Counted from the first letter of the stretch, positions 34,836 to 44,004 are shown. The stretch is DNA of 64,000 bases from Paramagnetospirillum kuznetsovii (GCF_003284725.1 NZ_PGTO01000017.1:1-64000); one strand, 5' to 3'. Numbers and translations: made by a program. Notes: generated by a model from the letters alone, not told the origin.

Positions 34836-35147
34836 TCAATCATTTGCCGGTGGCAAGCCTGGCACTCGAGGCCGACGGACACCACTCCATTTGCGCGGCG
34901 CACCCTTCGGCGGCCCGGGTGAGAAGGTCTGGACGGCAGCGATCAGCTTGAGGCGATCAGCGGGCTCAACCTCGTAAAGCAATTGCAGGGCAGCGCGGCA
35001 GATCTGCGACAGCGTAACCTTCAGGCCAGCCTTCATGGCGAGATCTTCCATCTCGAGCAGGCGAAGGTTCTCGTCGGGGGGCATACTGATCGCAGCTTTC
35101 ACCACCTTCTTGCCGCTCTGCTTCACGCTACCGTCGTCCAGGGCCAT
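34836..35147 (-). CDS. Ribbon-helix-helix-like plasmid protein
   Basis: 103 residues from ATG 35147 (GGAG five bases upstream). The segment VVKAAISMPPDENLRLLEMEDLAMKAGLKVTLSQICRAALQLLYE has the strand-helix-helix layout and S-x-x-x-R-x-A-L end of RHH repressors. The tail is basic and Pro-rich. Beside an origin, such proteins control copy number, partition or mobilisation; the sequence does not decide which. Confidence 0.55.
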   Translation of the reverse strand: MALDDGSVKQSGKKVVKAAISMPPDENLRLLEMEDLAMKAGLKVTLSQICRAALQLLYEVEPADRLKLIAAVQTFSPGPPKGAPRKWSGVRRPRVPGLPPAND

Positions 35148-35299
35148 GGCCACTCCAATGAAATAAAAATATCAAAAGCTTTTAGCGATATAGCGGGGGG
35201 CACAATACGCAAATCGCATTATACTACTATACTACCAATATGGGCAGGGTTTCAAACGTGACAACGAAGCGGCTTTTGACGCCGCGTGATCCCCGTATT

Positions 35300-36211
35300 C
35301 TAAGCACCCACCTTCTTCCCGAGCCGGTACAACCGCGAACGCGTCCGCGCAAAGCCCAACCGCTCGTCGATCCAGATCACCGGACTCGTCCGACTCAGCC
35401 GATCTCCCGACAAATGCGGGTGCCCGGTGACGCGCTGCGCCGTCAGAAAAACAGATCCGTCGCGCTCGAATTCCCGCCATTGATCGACGGTGGCCACCAC
35501 CTCGTCCTCAGGCGGCGGTACGAACTCCTTCGGCGCCCGGCGGCCAACAGAGCCAACGTTTTCCACAATGGCGTTGGCCACAAGGATCTCGCGCTCGGTG
35601 AGCCGTCCGGCCGCCAGATCGGCACGGAGACCATCAAGGAAGATCGCCGTGGCGATGATTGCGCCACCGGCCTGCTCACCGATTTCCACCAGCCCAGGCC
35701 CGGACGCGTCACGCGGCAAAGCCTGCCGCAGACATTGGCCCGCCGGCGACAGGTCAAACAGGTCGGCCGAAGCAGAAATGAGCGTCAGATTGGCCTTGGT
35801 AAAATGGCGCGGCTGGCTTTGGTCATACGGGATTTCAGGTAATTCCAAAGGACGCTCAGCCAAACCAAGGACGCTGCGGGCCATCACCACGGGCATGGCA
35901 AGCCGCCATCCGTATTGGCGCGCCATTGCCGCGGCGACGAGGTGCGGTGCAGGCATATCAGGGGTGCCGGCACCTCCATATTGGGCCAGCATCAAGGTGC
36001 CGAGGGGGTCGCGCCAGCCGAAGATATGCGGTGCAATACGGATAGCATCGCCCTTGCGCAGGATCTCTGCGAATTCACGTCTGGCGGCCGCGTCTTTGAG
36101 GTCGACAGCGCCCATTGCGATGGTATCGAGATACTGTTCGCGGTGAATGAGATTGGGCAGCAGGGCGGCGACGGTATAGCCGCCCGCATTGCGTCCATCT
36201 AACTTAACCAT
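35300..36211 (-). CDS. Hypothetical plasmid protein (last gene of the phosphatase operon)
   Basis: 303 residues from ATG 36211, overlapping the previous gene by 8 bp. Parts such as YTVAALLPNLIHREQYLDTIAMGAVDLKDAAARREFAEILRKGDAIRIAPHIFGW and ANAIVENVGSVGRRAPKEFVPPPEDEVVATVDQWREFERDGSVFL look well conserved but match no family I know. No signal peptide or membrane segment. It closes an operon of eight closely spaced genes. Confidence 0.7.
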   Translation of the reverse strand: MVKLDGRNAGGYTVAALLPNLIHREQYLDTIAMGAVDLKDAAARREFAEILRKGDAIRIAPHIFGWRDPLGTLMLAQYGGAGTPDMPAPHLVAAAMARQYGWRLAMPVVMARSVLGLAERPLELPEIPYDQSQPRHFTKANLTLISASADLFDLSPAGQCLRQALPRDASGPGLVEIGEQAGGAIIATAIFLDGLRADLAAGRLTEREILVANAIVENVGSVGRRAPKEFVPPPEDEVVATVDQWREFERDGSVFLTAQRVTGHPHLSGDRLSRTSPVIWIDERLGFARTRSRLYRLGKKVGA

Positions 36212-36815
36212 TTTCGCCCTCCCATTTCTCGCGGCGCCGGATCTCCCAGGCTTCGGCATCAATGAAGACCGGCACCCAGCCTGCATTTTCATCGCCTTCA
36301 ATCCACCAGCCATCGACGAGGCTATGCAGCCGCCTCAGTTCTGCGGCCGTCTCTGCCAAGCCATGGGTTTCACCGCGCCAGCGCGATGATGAAGTGTCGA
36401 TTTCGCCAAACATGAGTTCCCAGGCGACGATCTCGGTATTCCACATCCAGGACGAATATTCCTGAGCACAGGCAACGTCGGACATGGCCTCGCGCAGGGC
36501 GATGGCCGGATGGCGCGGCAGGTAATCCTCAGTCCACCAGCTGTCGAGCCAGGCCCAAGCGTCGCGCAGTTGGGGGTTCGGCAGAACAAGAGAGAGTCCG
36601 CTGTCTCGAAAGTCCCGTCCTTCCATCCAGATTGCCCAATGCGAAGCCGATTGCGGCTCGGCGGAATGGCAGTGGTTTTTTCGCAGTTGGATGGGGCCGT
36701 ACTTCCAAGGCACCGGGCTGCTTTCGATGTGGCAGGCCGTCGCCTCGACCAAGGCAGCAAGCCAGGACCCCAAGATGATGTCATCAGACGTGCCGGCTGC
36801 AGGGATTTTCACCAT
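36204..36815 (-). CDS. Hypothetical protein
   Basis: 203 residues, unusually Trp-rich (WAIWMEGRDF, WAWLDSWWTEDYLP, SSWMWNTEIVAWEL, DGWWIEGDENAGW). Trp-rich acidic proteins of this sort are often phage or plasmid cytosolic proteins. It overlaps neighbours on both sides by 7-8 bp. No family recognised. Confidence 0.65.
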   Translation of the reverse strand: MVKIPAAGTSDDIILGSWLAALVEATACHIESSPVPWKYGPIQLRKNHCHSAEPQSASHWAIWMEGRDFRDSGLSLVLPNPQLRDAWAWLDSWWTEDYLPRHPAIALREAMSDVACAQEYSSWMWNTEIVAWELMFGEIDTSSSRWRGETHGLAETAAELRRLHSLVDGWWIEGDENAGWVPVFIDAEAWEIRRREKWEGENG

Positions 36816-37726
36816 ATTCTCACCTTCGAAATCCGACGAAGTTCGGCCAAGGCCTCACGGTCGCCGGCCAGGATGCGGTCGACCAGCTTTTCGTCTTCGA
36901 AATCCGGCGCCCAAGCCCGCTCGGGCCAGGACGGAAGATCCTCGCGCAGCCGGTCGATCTCGGCTTGCGGAACCACCACCTCAGGCACTGTCGGGCACTC
37001 GGTCATCCCGCCGCCGATATAGGTAAAGGGCACGTTGTCGATCAGCAGAACGACCAGGCGGTCATTGGACTCGTAGCTGGAAAACTCGGCGCGCGAGAGC
37101 GTCCGCTCGATTCTGATGGTCCTGGATTGATCGAATAGCGGATCTTCAACGCCGAAGAAGTCGAGCGCTTTACGGTAATCGGCCGGGCTGAACCCGACTG
37201 CCGGATCAACCTGGACCATCAAGCCCTGCGGATGGCGCGCCATGGGGCTGTAAGGCCGTCCGTCGTCATCTAAATCACTCGGTTCATCGGACTCGCTCGA
37301 GCGCCAGACATCGCTGTCATCGATGACCACAAACTGCTCGATGACCTCACCGCGCTCTTCAGCGCTGTCGAGCCAAAGCGAGATATCGTGGATTTTCGGC
37401 GAGGTGAATTTCCAAGGGCAACAGGGCTTCTCATGCAGATATGCGGCCTCAACGCCCTGGGAGATCAGATGAGCCACAGTCTCCCTATCGCCGACCGACT
37501 TCCGCCAGGACGAATGCACCACGATCTTGGCGCCGCTCAACTGGGCCAGGCGGTTAAGCCAGGCCACGGCCACCGGATCGAAGGTCGCCGGCTGAGATTC
37601 GAGCAGGGTCAAACCGACGCCATCGGTGGCCCTGAAAGCCTCGAGACGCGCGATATTGGCAGGCAACGCATGGGCGCGGCCGGTCAAAATTACGTCATCT
37701 ATATCCAAAAACGCGATCTTGGTCAC
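36809..37726 (-). CDS. HAD-superfamily phosphatase-like protein (HAD_SAK type)
   Basis: 305 residues. IAFLDIDDVILTG is the HAD motif I (D-x-D), KIVVHSSWRK contains motif II (S-S-W-R), and FVVIDDSDVW is motif IV. The H-S-S-W-R form with a long cap is that of HAD domains in Swiss-army-knife RNA-repair proteins. A C-terminal 150-residue part (EDLPSWPERAWAPDFEDEKLVDRILAGDREALAELR) is unknown. It overlaps the calcineurin-like phosphatase gene by 4 bp (ATGA). Confidence 0.75.
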   Translation of the reverse strand: MTKIAFLDIDDVILTGRAHALPANIARLEAFRATDGVGLTLLESQPATFDPVAVAWLNRLAQLSGAKIVVHSSWRKSVGDRETVAHLISQGVEAAYLHEKPCCPWKFTSPKIHDISLWLDSAEERGEVIEQFVVIDDSDVWRSSESDEPSDLDDDGRPYSPMARHPQGLMVQVDPAVGFSPADYRKALDFFGVEDPLFDQSRTIRIERTLSRAEFSSYESNDRLVVLLIDNVPFTYIGGGMTECPTVPEVVVPQAEIDRLREDLPSWPERAWAPDFEDEKLVDRILAGDREALAELRRISKVRIW

Positions 37727-38448
37727 GTCAGCACCTCCACTCGCCCATCGTTAAACAGCGCCACTGCGCTCAGTTTTCCACCCGGATAGCCGGCACCGGT
37801 GTCCACGCAGATCCGGTGCGGGTGGACGTCCACCTGCTTGCTGCGCGAGACGAAATGACCATGGACGACGCAGGCGCCGAGGCGCTCTCGCAGATTGGGC
37901 GCCAGGGCGTCATGATCGTGCTGGAACATGTCGATGTCGCCGTAGATCATCGGCATAGCCGTTTGCTGGTCCAGAGCCCTATTGGGATTAACGCCAGCAT
38001 GGCTGAAAAACCACGGACCGTAGCGGTGACTAACGGAAGCCTTCAGGGCCGCCAGAAAGGCCTTATGCGCCGGCGGGATGGCCTGGCGGAAATGCTTAAT
38101 GGACAGCTTGAAATTCCGCGCCGGGAAATGGCCGAAGCTATCCATGCATTTCTGGCCGCCGTGCTCGCTGACCCAGTCCCAGCTCGGCAAGCCGCCTTCG
38201 CAAACGCCGACCAGCACCAGGTCGTGATTGCCAAGCAGGAAGACCGGTTCGAACTGATCCATCTTGGGCCCGGTCAAAATATCAAGCACGCCCTTGCTGT
38301 CGGGACCGCGGTCGATGTAATCGCCCAGGCACACCACCTTCGGGCGGTCAATGCCGGCGCCGGCGGCGTGCAGGTGAATTTGCCGCAGCAAGGCGTCCAG
38401 CTGCTCAGCGCAGCCGTGGACGTCTCCGATGGCGTAAATCCTGTCCAT
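37723..38448 (-). CDS. PP2A-type serine/threonine or ApaH-like phosphatase
   Basis: 241 residues. IYAIGDVHGC, LGDYIDRGPDS, LLGNHD, FSHAGVNP and VVHGHF are the complete set of PPP-family metal and phosphate motifs. Bacterial members are protein phosphatases or Ap4A hydrolases. It is coupled to the HAD gene by a 4-bp overlap, so two unrelated phosphatase folds are made together. Confidence 0.92.
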   Translation of the reverse strand: MDRIYAIGDVHGCAEQLDALLRQIHLHAAGAGIDRPKVVCLGDYIDRGPDSKGVLDILTGPKMDQFEPVFLLGNHDLVLVGVCEGGLPSWDWVSEHGGQKCMDSFGHFPARNFKLSIKHFRQAIPPAHKAFLAALKASVSHRYGPWFFSHAGVNPNRALDQQTAMPMIYGDIDMFQHDHDALAPNLRERLGACVVHGHFVSRSKQVDVHPHRICVDTGAGYPGGKLSAVALFNDGRVEVLT

Positions 38449-38449
38449 G

Positions 38450-38779
38450 TTAGATTCCGCTTAGCTTTTGAGGGTCGAGAAATTCGCCGACGGTAAGATC
38501 GACAACGCCTTCGTCGGTAATGCGGACAATCTTTTCGGGCAGACCGAGCAATACGGCTTCCTGACCGTCATAATCAAAGATCGTCCACCCAAGGCCGTCA
38601 GGCACCTCGACCGCCAACAGGCCACAGCCGGGATTAGCCTCGACCATGCTGATCAGCCACGGATTACTGCGCGGCAGGGCAGCCACTTCGTCCTTCGGAC
38701 GCCCGAAAATTGTCTTGCTGAGGCCATGCAGTTTTCCGACAGGGAATCCGCCCCATCCGCGCGAGATTACGACTTTCAT
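38450..38779 (-). CDS. Hypothetical protein
   Basis: 109 residues. It begins MKVVISRGWGGFPVGKLHGLSKTIF and later has CGLLAVEVPDGLGWTIFDYDGQEAVLLG. Coupled by ATGA to the gene before it and 1 bp from the phosphatase gene. No family recognised. Confidence 0.65.
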   Translation of the reverse strand: MKVVISRGWGGFPVGKLHGLSKTIFGRPKDEVAALPRSNPWLISMVEANPGCGLLAVEVPDGLGWTIFDYDGQEAVLLGLPEKIVRITDEGVVDLTVGEFLDPQKLSGI

Positions 38780-39669
38780 TTCAGCACCTCATCTTCCGGC
38801 AGACCTTTGAGCCACCGCCATGTCTTCGCCAGTTCATCAAGCTGACCCTTGCAATTTGACTTCGGTAATTCGCCGGCGATCTTTTGTTCACGCGGCCTGG
38901 AATGCCAGGTGTCTAAAACCGCTTGGTGGTCGATATATCGCTGTTCCTCATCGGCAACATGGGCCAGCCGAGCGTCCAGCTCATCGATGGAGCGGCCGTA
39001 GAGCTGGGCCAGATCCAGGAAAGCCTCGCGCGCCTGGATGATCTTGAACGGCAAGCCTTCTGTGCCGCCCAGGTGCTCCAGGACACCTTCGGGATCCAGC
39101 GCAATAACCAGGCTTTCAGCCGTGATCATCGCCGAAAGAACAATGCGATCGGTCCCAAGGTAATTCCCCTCGCCACCTCTAAGGAGCTCAACAAATTCCA
39201 GCATGGGCTGACCGCGAAAATCACGCCGAATGGCCAGGGCGTAAGCGGAAACCGGGTCGTCTTCACCGGGGATTTCGCTGAGAGACGGACTGCCTGCCGA
39301 GGGGCGATAGGATTTGTAAGCACAGTCGTGCACATTGCACATGACCGAATGCCAGCCGTTATTCCGCATCCGGCCGCGGCAGCCGCAATGGATGCATGTC
39401 ACAAAAGACCGGGCCTCAGCCCTGGTCCTCGCATCGGCGACGAACTGCTTAAATCTATCGCTCACGGTGTAGTAAATCCGCAGCGTGCCGAACTTTTCCT
39501 TGATCTGGGCTACCGCAAACTCATTGCAGGGAATGTGAGCCACAGCATGGCAAAATTCCTCAAGAATGCCGACCCAACCGGATTCGATCTCCAGGCCGCG
39601 CCAGCCACGGCGACGCATCTCATCGCGCAGCGCCTGCATCCGTTCAGCTCTGTTGGGTTCCTGGGGCAT
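38776..39669 (-). CDS. Hypothetical protein with a CxxC...C finger-like segment
   Basis: 297 residues from ATG 39669 (MPQEPNRAERMQALRDEMRRRGWRGLEIESGWVGILEEFC). The middle contains CIHCGCRGRMRNNGWHSVMCNVHDC, a possible zinc site. The first 120 residues (FGTLRIYYTVSDRFKQFVADARTRAEARSF) look like those of phage/plasmid proteins that include a C-x-x-C-G segment. No assigned function. Confidence 0.65.
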   Translation of the reverse strand: MPQEPNRAERMQALRDEMRRRGWRGLEIESGWVGILEEFCHAVAHIPCNEFAVAQIKEKFGTLRIYYTVSDRFKQFVADARTRAEARSFVTCIHCGCRGRMRNNGWHSVMCNVHDCAYKSYRPSAGSPSLSEIPGEDDPVSAYALAIRRDFRGQPMLEFVELLRGGEGNYLGTDRIVLSAMITAESLVIALDPEGVLEHLGGTEGLPFKIIQAREAFLDLAQLYGRSIDELDARLAHVADEEQRYIDHQAVLDTWHSRPREQKIAGELPKSNCKGQLDELAKTWRWLKGLPEDEVLK

Positions 39670-39671
39670 TT

Positions 39672-40172
39672 TTAGCGATCCTTTAGGGCCTGAAAGGCTT
39701 TGATGTTCTTCATCACCACCTTGCGGGAAAGCAGGCGTTCCACTTCCGCGATGACGACCTCCAGGCCCGACGGCGTATCGATCAGATCCACGGGGCACTG
39801 GTTGCCAAGCTTGGCGGAAGGCGTGGCCATCCAGGTTCTGACCGCTTGCTGGTCCAGCTCGTAGATGTTCGCAAGCATGGCGCTCAGATAGCCCAGTCGC
39901 TTGATATCCACATTCGGCGGCACTAGACCGAGCATTGCTTCAACTTCCGCACGCATTTTGATTTCCTTGGATCTGTCGGCCACATTTCGGGCGGCATGAA
40001 GGTGATTGTCAGACGTTGAGAGGAAGCCAAAGTGTGGCAATGCCAGCGCATCGAGCAGCTCTCTATCCAGACACTCAATCGAAATAGCCTTCCTTTCCTG
40101 ACCGCGCCGGCGCTTCAGGAAAAGCGCGCGATATCTCGCGTTCGGCCAATGCCGCGACAAGAGCCGCCACAT
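39672..40172 (-). CDS. DUF2384 (MbcA/ParS toxin-binding)-like protein
   Basis: About 166 residues from ATG 40172; the frame extends to 40265 but overlaps the previous gene. The C-terminal part, YLSAMLANIYELDQQAVRTWMATPSAKLGNQCPVDLIDTPSGLEVVIAEVERLLSR, fits the DUF2384 pattern (W-x-x-x-P-x-x-x-L-x-x-x-x-P-x-x-L). The adjacent genes include no RES toxin. The N-terminal half is unknown. Confidence 0.6.
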   Translation of the reverse strand: MWRLLSRHWPNARYRALFLKRRRGQERKAISIECLDRELLDALALPHFGFLSTSDNHLHAARNVADRSKEIKMRAEVEAMLGLVPPNVDIKRLGYLSAMLANIYELDQQAVRTWMATPSAKLGNQCPVDLIDTPSGLEVVIAEVERLLSRKVVMKNIKAFQALKDR

Positions 40173-40191
40173 GGGATTGGATTGCCGCACC

Positions 40192-40455
40192 TCAGTATTC
40201 CTCAGCGAACAAAACGGTGGTCGAGGAGCGGTCGGCTTCGGTGATGATGTAGATCTTCTGGCCATTCACCATGTAGGCCGAGAACAGGCGGCCGCCGTCG
40301 ATCAGCGCGCGCTGATTGGCCTGCTTATCTTCATCATCGAGGTCGCCCCAGTCGCCCTTAACGTGGCGCCCGATCAGCGGCAGCACTTCGATGCCGCTAT
40401 CGACAATGGTGCGCGTGGCAACCAGGCGGCCGATGGGAAACCAGACATTCGACAT
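40192..40455 (-). CDS. Plasmid-related protein (ICE/plasmid marker family)
   Basis: 87 residues from ATG 40455 (GGAG upstream). VWFPIGRLVATRTIVDSGIEVLPLIGRHVKGDWGDLDDEDKQANQRALIDGGRLFSAY...IITEADRSSTTVLFAEEY is a well-known small protein of integrative and conjugative elements and plasmids, often annotated plasmid-related. Function unknown. It begins the minus-strand phosphatase operon. Confidence 0.85.
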   Translation of the reverse strand: MSNVWFPIGRLVATRTIVDSGIEVLPLIGRHVKGDWGDLDDEDKQANQRALIDGGRLFSAYMVNGQKIYIITEADRSSTTVLFAEEY

Positions 40456-40537
40456 ATCCAAAAACTCCAAATTCCATAAGGAAATAATGCCGATTATCGT
40501 CGTTTAACGCAATAGGGAATTTAATGTTTTTATTAAT

Positions 40538-42016
40538 TTAATTCATCAGGCGCGGCCGAGGCATGGCCGAATTAAGGGCGCCTTCGATAGCGGCGCGCAG
40601 GCGGCGGATCGGCCAGCCTTTGGCAAAGGCGCGGCGCAGATGCTCGATGGATTCAGGCTCGAGATCAGGCAGATCGCCCGGCTCAATTTCGAGTTCATTG
40701 GCGATGTCGCGCAGGATGCCGTGAAAAACCGAATCAAAGGCATCGGCGGTGGGAGAACCGATTTCAACCACACGCAGGCGGCTCAACAACGGGCCTTTGA
40801 GCGGCGTCAGATCATTGGCCGTGGCAATCCAGTTCACTGCCGAGAGATCCACAGGGACCTGAAGGCATTCATCCGTCCACGCCTTGGCCGTTGCGGGCTC
40901 CAGCATGGAAAGCAGGGTCTGGTGAACAGAGCCATTGCGAGTGCCCTCGGCCGCCTTGTCGAGCTCATCCAACATGATCAGCGGATTTGCCGATTTGGTT
41001 GATCTCATCGCATGCAAAACGAAGGTCGGATTCGCCGAGCCCCAACCCTTCGCCGTGCCCTGCAAAGAGCGGTTGTCGGAAGAGCCTCCGACATTGACCG
41101 TCGAAAAGCCGAGCTGAGCCAGTTCGGCAAAGCGGCGCGTGAAACTGGTTTTACCGGTTCCCGCAGGGCCGATAAACAAAGTCGGGCGAATCTTGATCCA
41201 TTGGCGACCTGCGGAACGGCGTAGCTCGATGTCACCCAGCAGGGCGTCGATGGCATCGCCGCACCACGGGAATTCGCCAAGCAGCACAGCGCGGATCAGA
41301 GCCGGATCGGCGTCGGAACCACGCAGATGTACGCTGCATAAGAAATTCCAAGCCTTGCCAGTATCGCCGGCCAATTCATTCGCCATCACGGCGATATTGG
41401 GAGACGGCGCCACGGCCTTTTTGGCTTGTTCAGGCGCGGCAGGAACGGCTTTCAATGGCGTCCCGTGTTCAGGGCCGTTGGCACCGACACTGGTCTGCCA
41501 TTCTTCGGCGAACCTAAAAACACCTGCGGTATGCTCGCGGGCGTCTAATTTATAAAGCGGAGTGACGGACGAAGAGGCAAACCACCCCAACATTACCCGG
41601 ATCGCCTTCAATCGCGGCCATTTGCGCTTTTCCTGAGCGATATATTCGCCAAGGTGGCCAAGCAGCATGGCGATAGCTTCGGGGTGATGTGTGGTGGCGG
41701 CAAAGGCCAGCCAGGTGAGCGCCAAATCGCTATTGCCGCCGATGGCCATGGCCACCTTGATGCATTTATGAGCACCTGCATTGCCCTCCTCGAGGGCAGC
41801 TTCGAGGACCAAGGCCTTACGCGCGTCGTCGTTAAACCTGGTCGAGCTGATCAGCATGTTGATCATCTGGCGTTTGACGCTGTAGGAGGTCATCTCAGCG
41901 CGCGACATGGTGCGCCAGGCCTCAAAGGTCGGCTGCATGCCATCACGACGGAACGAAGGCCGCCAGTTAGTCCTGGTGTCCATAAGGCCCCTGAATTCGT
42001 TGATGACGGAAGGCAT
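40538..42016 (-). CDS. AAA+ ATPase (Lon-type ATPase module)
   Basis: 492 residues from ATG 42016 (AGGAG upstream). The AAA+ core is in the C-terminal half: Walker A GPAGTGKTS, a Walker B aspartate pair in LIMLDELDK, sensor 1 ATAND, and an arginine finger region (LLSRLRVVEIG). A Lon-like arrangement is suggested by GLSTVNVGGSSDNRSLQG. There is no protease domain. The first 220 residues are helical and unknown. It is transcribed toward the plasmid operon but separated by 82 bp. Probably a remodelling ATPase for plasmid or defence functions. Confidence 0.85.
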   Translation of the reverse strand: MPSVINEFRGLMDTRTNWRPSFRRDGMQPTFEAWRTMSRAEMTSYSVKRQMINMLISSTRFNDDARKALVLEAALEEGNAGAHKCIKVAMAIGGNSDLALTWLAFAATTHHPEAIAMLLGHLGEYIAQEKRKWPRLKAIRVMLGWFASSSVTPLYKLDAREHTAGVFRFAEEWQTSVGANGPEHGTPLKAVPAAPEQAKKAVAPSPNIAVMANELAGDTGKAWNFLCSVHLRGSDADPALIRAVLLGEFPWCGDAIDALLGDIELRRSAGRQWIKIRPTLFIGPAGTGKTSFTRRFAELAQLGFSTVNVGGSSDNRSLQGTAKGWGSANPTFVLHAMRSTKSANPLIMLDELDKAAEGTRNGSVHQTLLSMLEPATAKAWTDECLQVPVDLSAVNWIATANDLTPLKGPLLSRLRVVEIGSPTADAFDSVFHGILRDIANELEIEPGDLPDLEPESIEHLRRAFAKGWPIRRLRAAIEGALNSAMPRPRLMN

Positions 42017-42127
42017 TTGGAAGCTCCTGCTTAGATGGTAGAACGATCCTACCATAATAAGGCACGAAGAGAAACTAAATTGTTATCAAATACCGTGTTT
42101 TGCAAATTGCGGAAAACGGCTTTGGGC

Positions 42128-42397
42128 GTGGGTGAAACTCACGTTTTGGACCGATTTTGTGAATTTCAACCACATCCAGGCCGGCTGGCATGGTGTATTA
42201 CCCGTCAAGGGTGTATTGCGTACAATCATTAATCTATGTGTCGATATTCCGCATTGATGTTGAACACCGAAATAGGGATGGATGTGGTTCAAATTGACGA
42301 ACTTGACGGCCATATTTTTAAAAAATGGCGGAAATCAGAGCTGCGTGTGGGTGAAACCTACGAAAACAGGGGTTAAACGTGAGTTTCAACCACATGC
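42128..42397. repeat. Cluster of five related repeats, both orientations
   Basis: The unit is roughly GTGAGTTTCAACCACATSC. Forward copies are at 42159-42177 (GTGAATTTCAACCACATCC) and 42378-42397. Inverted copies are at 42128-42143 (GTGGGTGAAACTCACG), 42280-42298 and 42345-42362. They fill the otherwise gene-free stretch upstream of the AAA+ gene. This could be a second set of initiator sites, a partition site, or operators. Confidence 0.65.
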
Positions 42398-42483
42398 AGA
42401 TTTCCAGTTCAGTTATGGTCGCAATGGGGCTCCTTCAGATCCTCGAAGGCCTGTTGCACCTTGGTGGTGGTAACCAGTTTAAG

Positions 42484-42807
42484 TCAGCTGCATTCCAGCT
42501 TGGCGGCAACGACAGACACGACAAATTTGCGCCCCTGCTTGCCGCTGGATGTCAGGAAGCCCTTTCCGATCAACCGCGGAATGCCGTTGCTCAACTGGAC
42601 GCCGATGCCGGCCGGCACGGCTTCCCCTGCTCGTTCAAGCTTTCGCTGGATGCGCGCAGCGATTTCCTGGCTGTCGATGACGATGTCATCCATGGAACCG
42701 ACAATAATTCCTTGCGCCAGAATCGCAGCGAGGATGCGCGATTCCCATACGGTCAAGCCGTGGGTCATCATTAAGTCCAGAAATTCAGGTCTGATCGTAA
42801 TATCCAT
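42484..42807 (-). CDS. Hypothetical wHTH-like protein
   Basis: 107 residues. LTVWESRILAAILAQGIIVGSMDDIVIDSQEIAARIQRKLERAG...LSNGIPRLIGKGFLTSSGKQG looks like a winged helix with a C-terminal wing. No specific family. It may control the repeats just beside it. A plus-strand frame (42379-42774) lies over it and is its shadow. Confidence 0.5.
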   Translation of the reverse strand: MDITIRPEFLDLMMTHGLTVWESRILAAILAQGIIVGSMDDIVIDSQEIAARIQRKLERAGEAVPAGIGVQLSNGIPRLIGKGFLTSSGKQGRKFVVSVVAAKLECS

Positions 42808-42928
42808 ACCAATATATTAATGTTTTCGATAAAAATCGCAACGCGCTTACCGTTCTGATTTCAGTGACCCAAGCTAATAACATTTCCGCCGTCGAGAAAG
42901 CGCCGCCGGTATACGGCTCCTTTGTGGC

Positions 42929-43010
42929 TTAATGGGATTCAGGGTCTCGTGGGCGTTCGAATTCCTCCAGCTCCTCGTCCAGCGCAGCGAAGTCCGCTTC
43001 GCTTGGGGCG
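42929..43010 (-). pseudogene. Possible 3' remnant of the gene split by IS21
   Basis: On the minus strand the flank of the IS element reads APSEADFAALDEELEEFERP, then RDPESH and a stop. It is acidic and protein-like and lies on the far side of the insertion from 45754-46350. The two frames differ by one base if joined directly, so the link is tentative. Confidence 0.35.
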
Positions 43011-43227
43011 CGACAATTACGGTGGCCGGTCAGCGACAATTAGGATGGCCGGTATGAGACACCGTCGAGTAGCACCTATACCGCTATCACAAGCAAGCAT
43101 TGCTCAGCAATAAGGAAGTGCAGCGACAATTACGGTAATTGTCGCTGCGGTCGCGATCTGGCGGGAATGGTAATTGTCGCTACGCCGTCGAAACGACAAT
43201 TACCCCAGTGAGGGTGATGAGACGTTT

Positions 43228-44004
43228 TTAATTGTCGCTGGCGCTGTCCTTGCCTTTGACGCGAGCGACGGCTACCCTCTTCCTGTAGCTCTCGCCGTTC
43301 ATTTCGATGATGGTAGCGTGGTGGACAAGACGGTCGATCGAGGCCACGGTCATCGCCGGATCGGGGAATACGTCGCCCCAAGCCGAGAAGGGCTGGTTGG
43401 CCGTGATGGCGATGCTGTGTCGCTCATAGCGGTGACTGATGAGTTCGAACAGCACACTGGTTTCGGCCTGATCCTTGCGCACATAGGACAGGTCATCGAG
43501 GATGATCAGGTCGTATTTGTCCAGTTTATCCAAGGTGGCAGCAAGAGCGAGGTCGCGACGGGCGGATTGGAGCCGCTGGACCATGTCGGTCGTGCGGGTG
43601 AAGAGTACCCGCCGTCCCGCATCGATCAAGGCGTCACCGATGGCGGCCACCGCATGAGATTTGCCGGTGCCGCTTTCGCCGAAGATCAGTAGGTTGTCTC
43701 CGGTCTCGATCCAGCCGTCGCCGGTTCCCAGTGCCAGCAGATGATTTTTGCGGACACCCGTAGCGACATTGAAGTCGAAGGTGGCGAAGGTCTTCCCGGC
43801 AGGCAGACCGGATTGATCGCGGTGCCGTTGGATGCGTCGGGATGTACGGTCAGCAACCTCGATCTCCAGCAGCGTTGCCAGCAACCTGGCGGCGGGCCAG
43901 TCATCTCGATCGGCAATTTCGGCGATACGCTTCCAATTCCGCGCGATGCTGGGCAGGCGCAGCGCCGTCAGCAAGGTGGGGAGCACCGCGGTGTCGGCGG
44001 TCAT
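43228..44004 (-). CDS. istB: IstB transposition helper ATPase
   Basis: 258 residues. Walker A is GESGTGKSH and Walker B is DLIILDDLSYV. The ending SIDRLVHHATIIEMNGESYR is the typical IstB signature. It loads IstA onto target DNA. Its start overlaps the istA stop by 4 bp. Confidence 0.97.
   Translation of the reverse strand: MTADTAVLPTLLTALRLPSIARNWKRIAEIADRDDWPAARLLATLLEIEVADRTSRRIQRHRDQSGLPAGKTFATFDFNVATGVRKNHLLALGTGDGWIETGDNLLIFGESGTGKSHAVAAIGDALIDAGRRVLFTRTTDMVQRLQSARRDLALAATLDKLDKYDLIILDDLSYVRKDQAETSVLFELISHRYERHSIAITANQPFSAWGDVFPDPAMTVASIDRLVHHATIIEMNGESYRKRVAVARVKGKDSASDN

Noticed and set aside
42379-42774. 131-codon plus-strand frame starting in the repeat cluster
   Set aside because: Shadow of the wHTH-like gene at 42484-42807; its GTG start lies within a repeat copy.
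42940-42975. GTTCGAATTCC resembling a tRNA T-loop
   Set aside because: No acceptor or D arm can be paired around it. It reads better as the acidic tail of the IS21-split gene on the minus strand.
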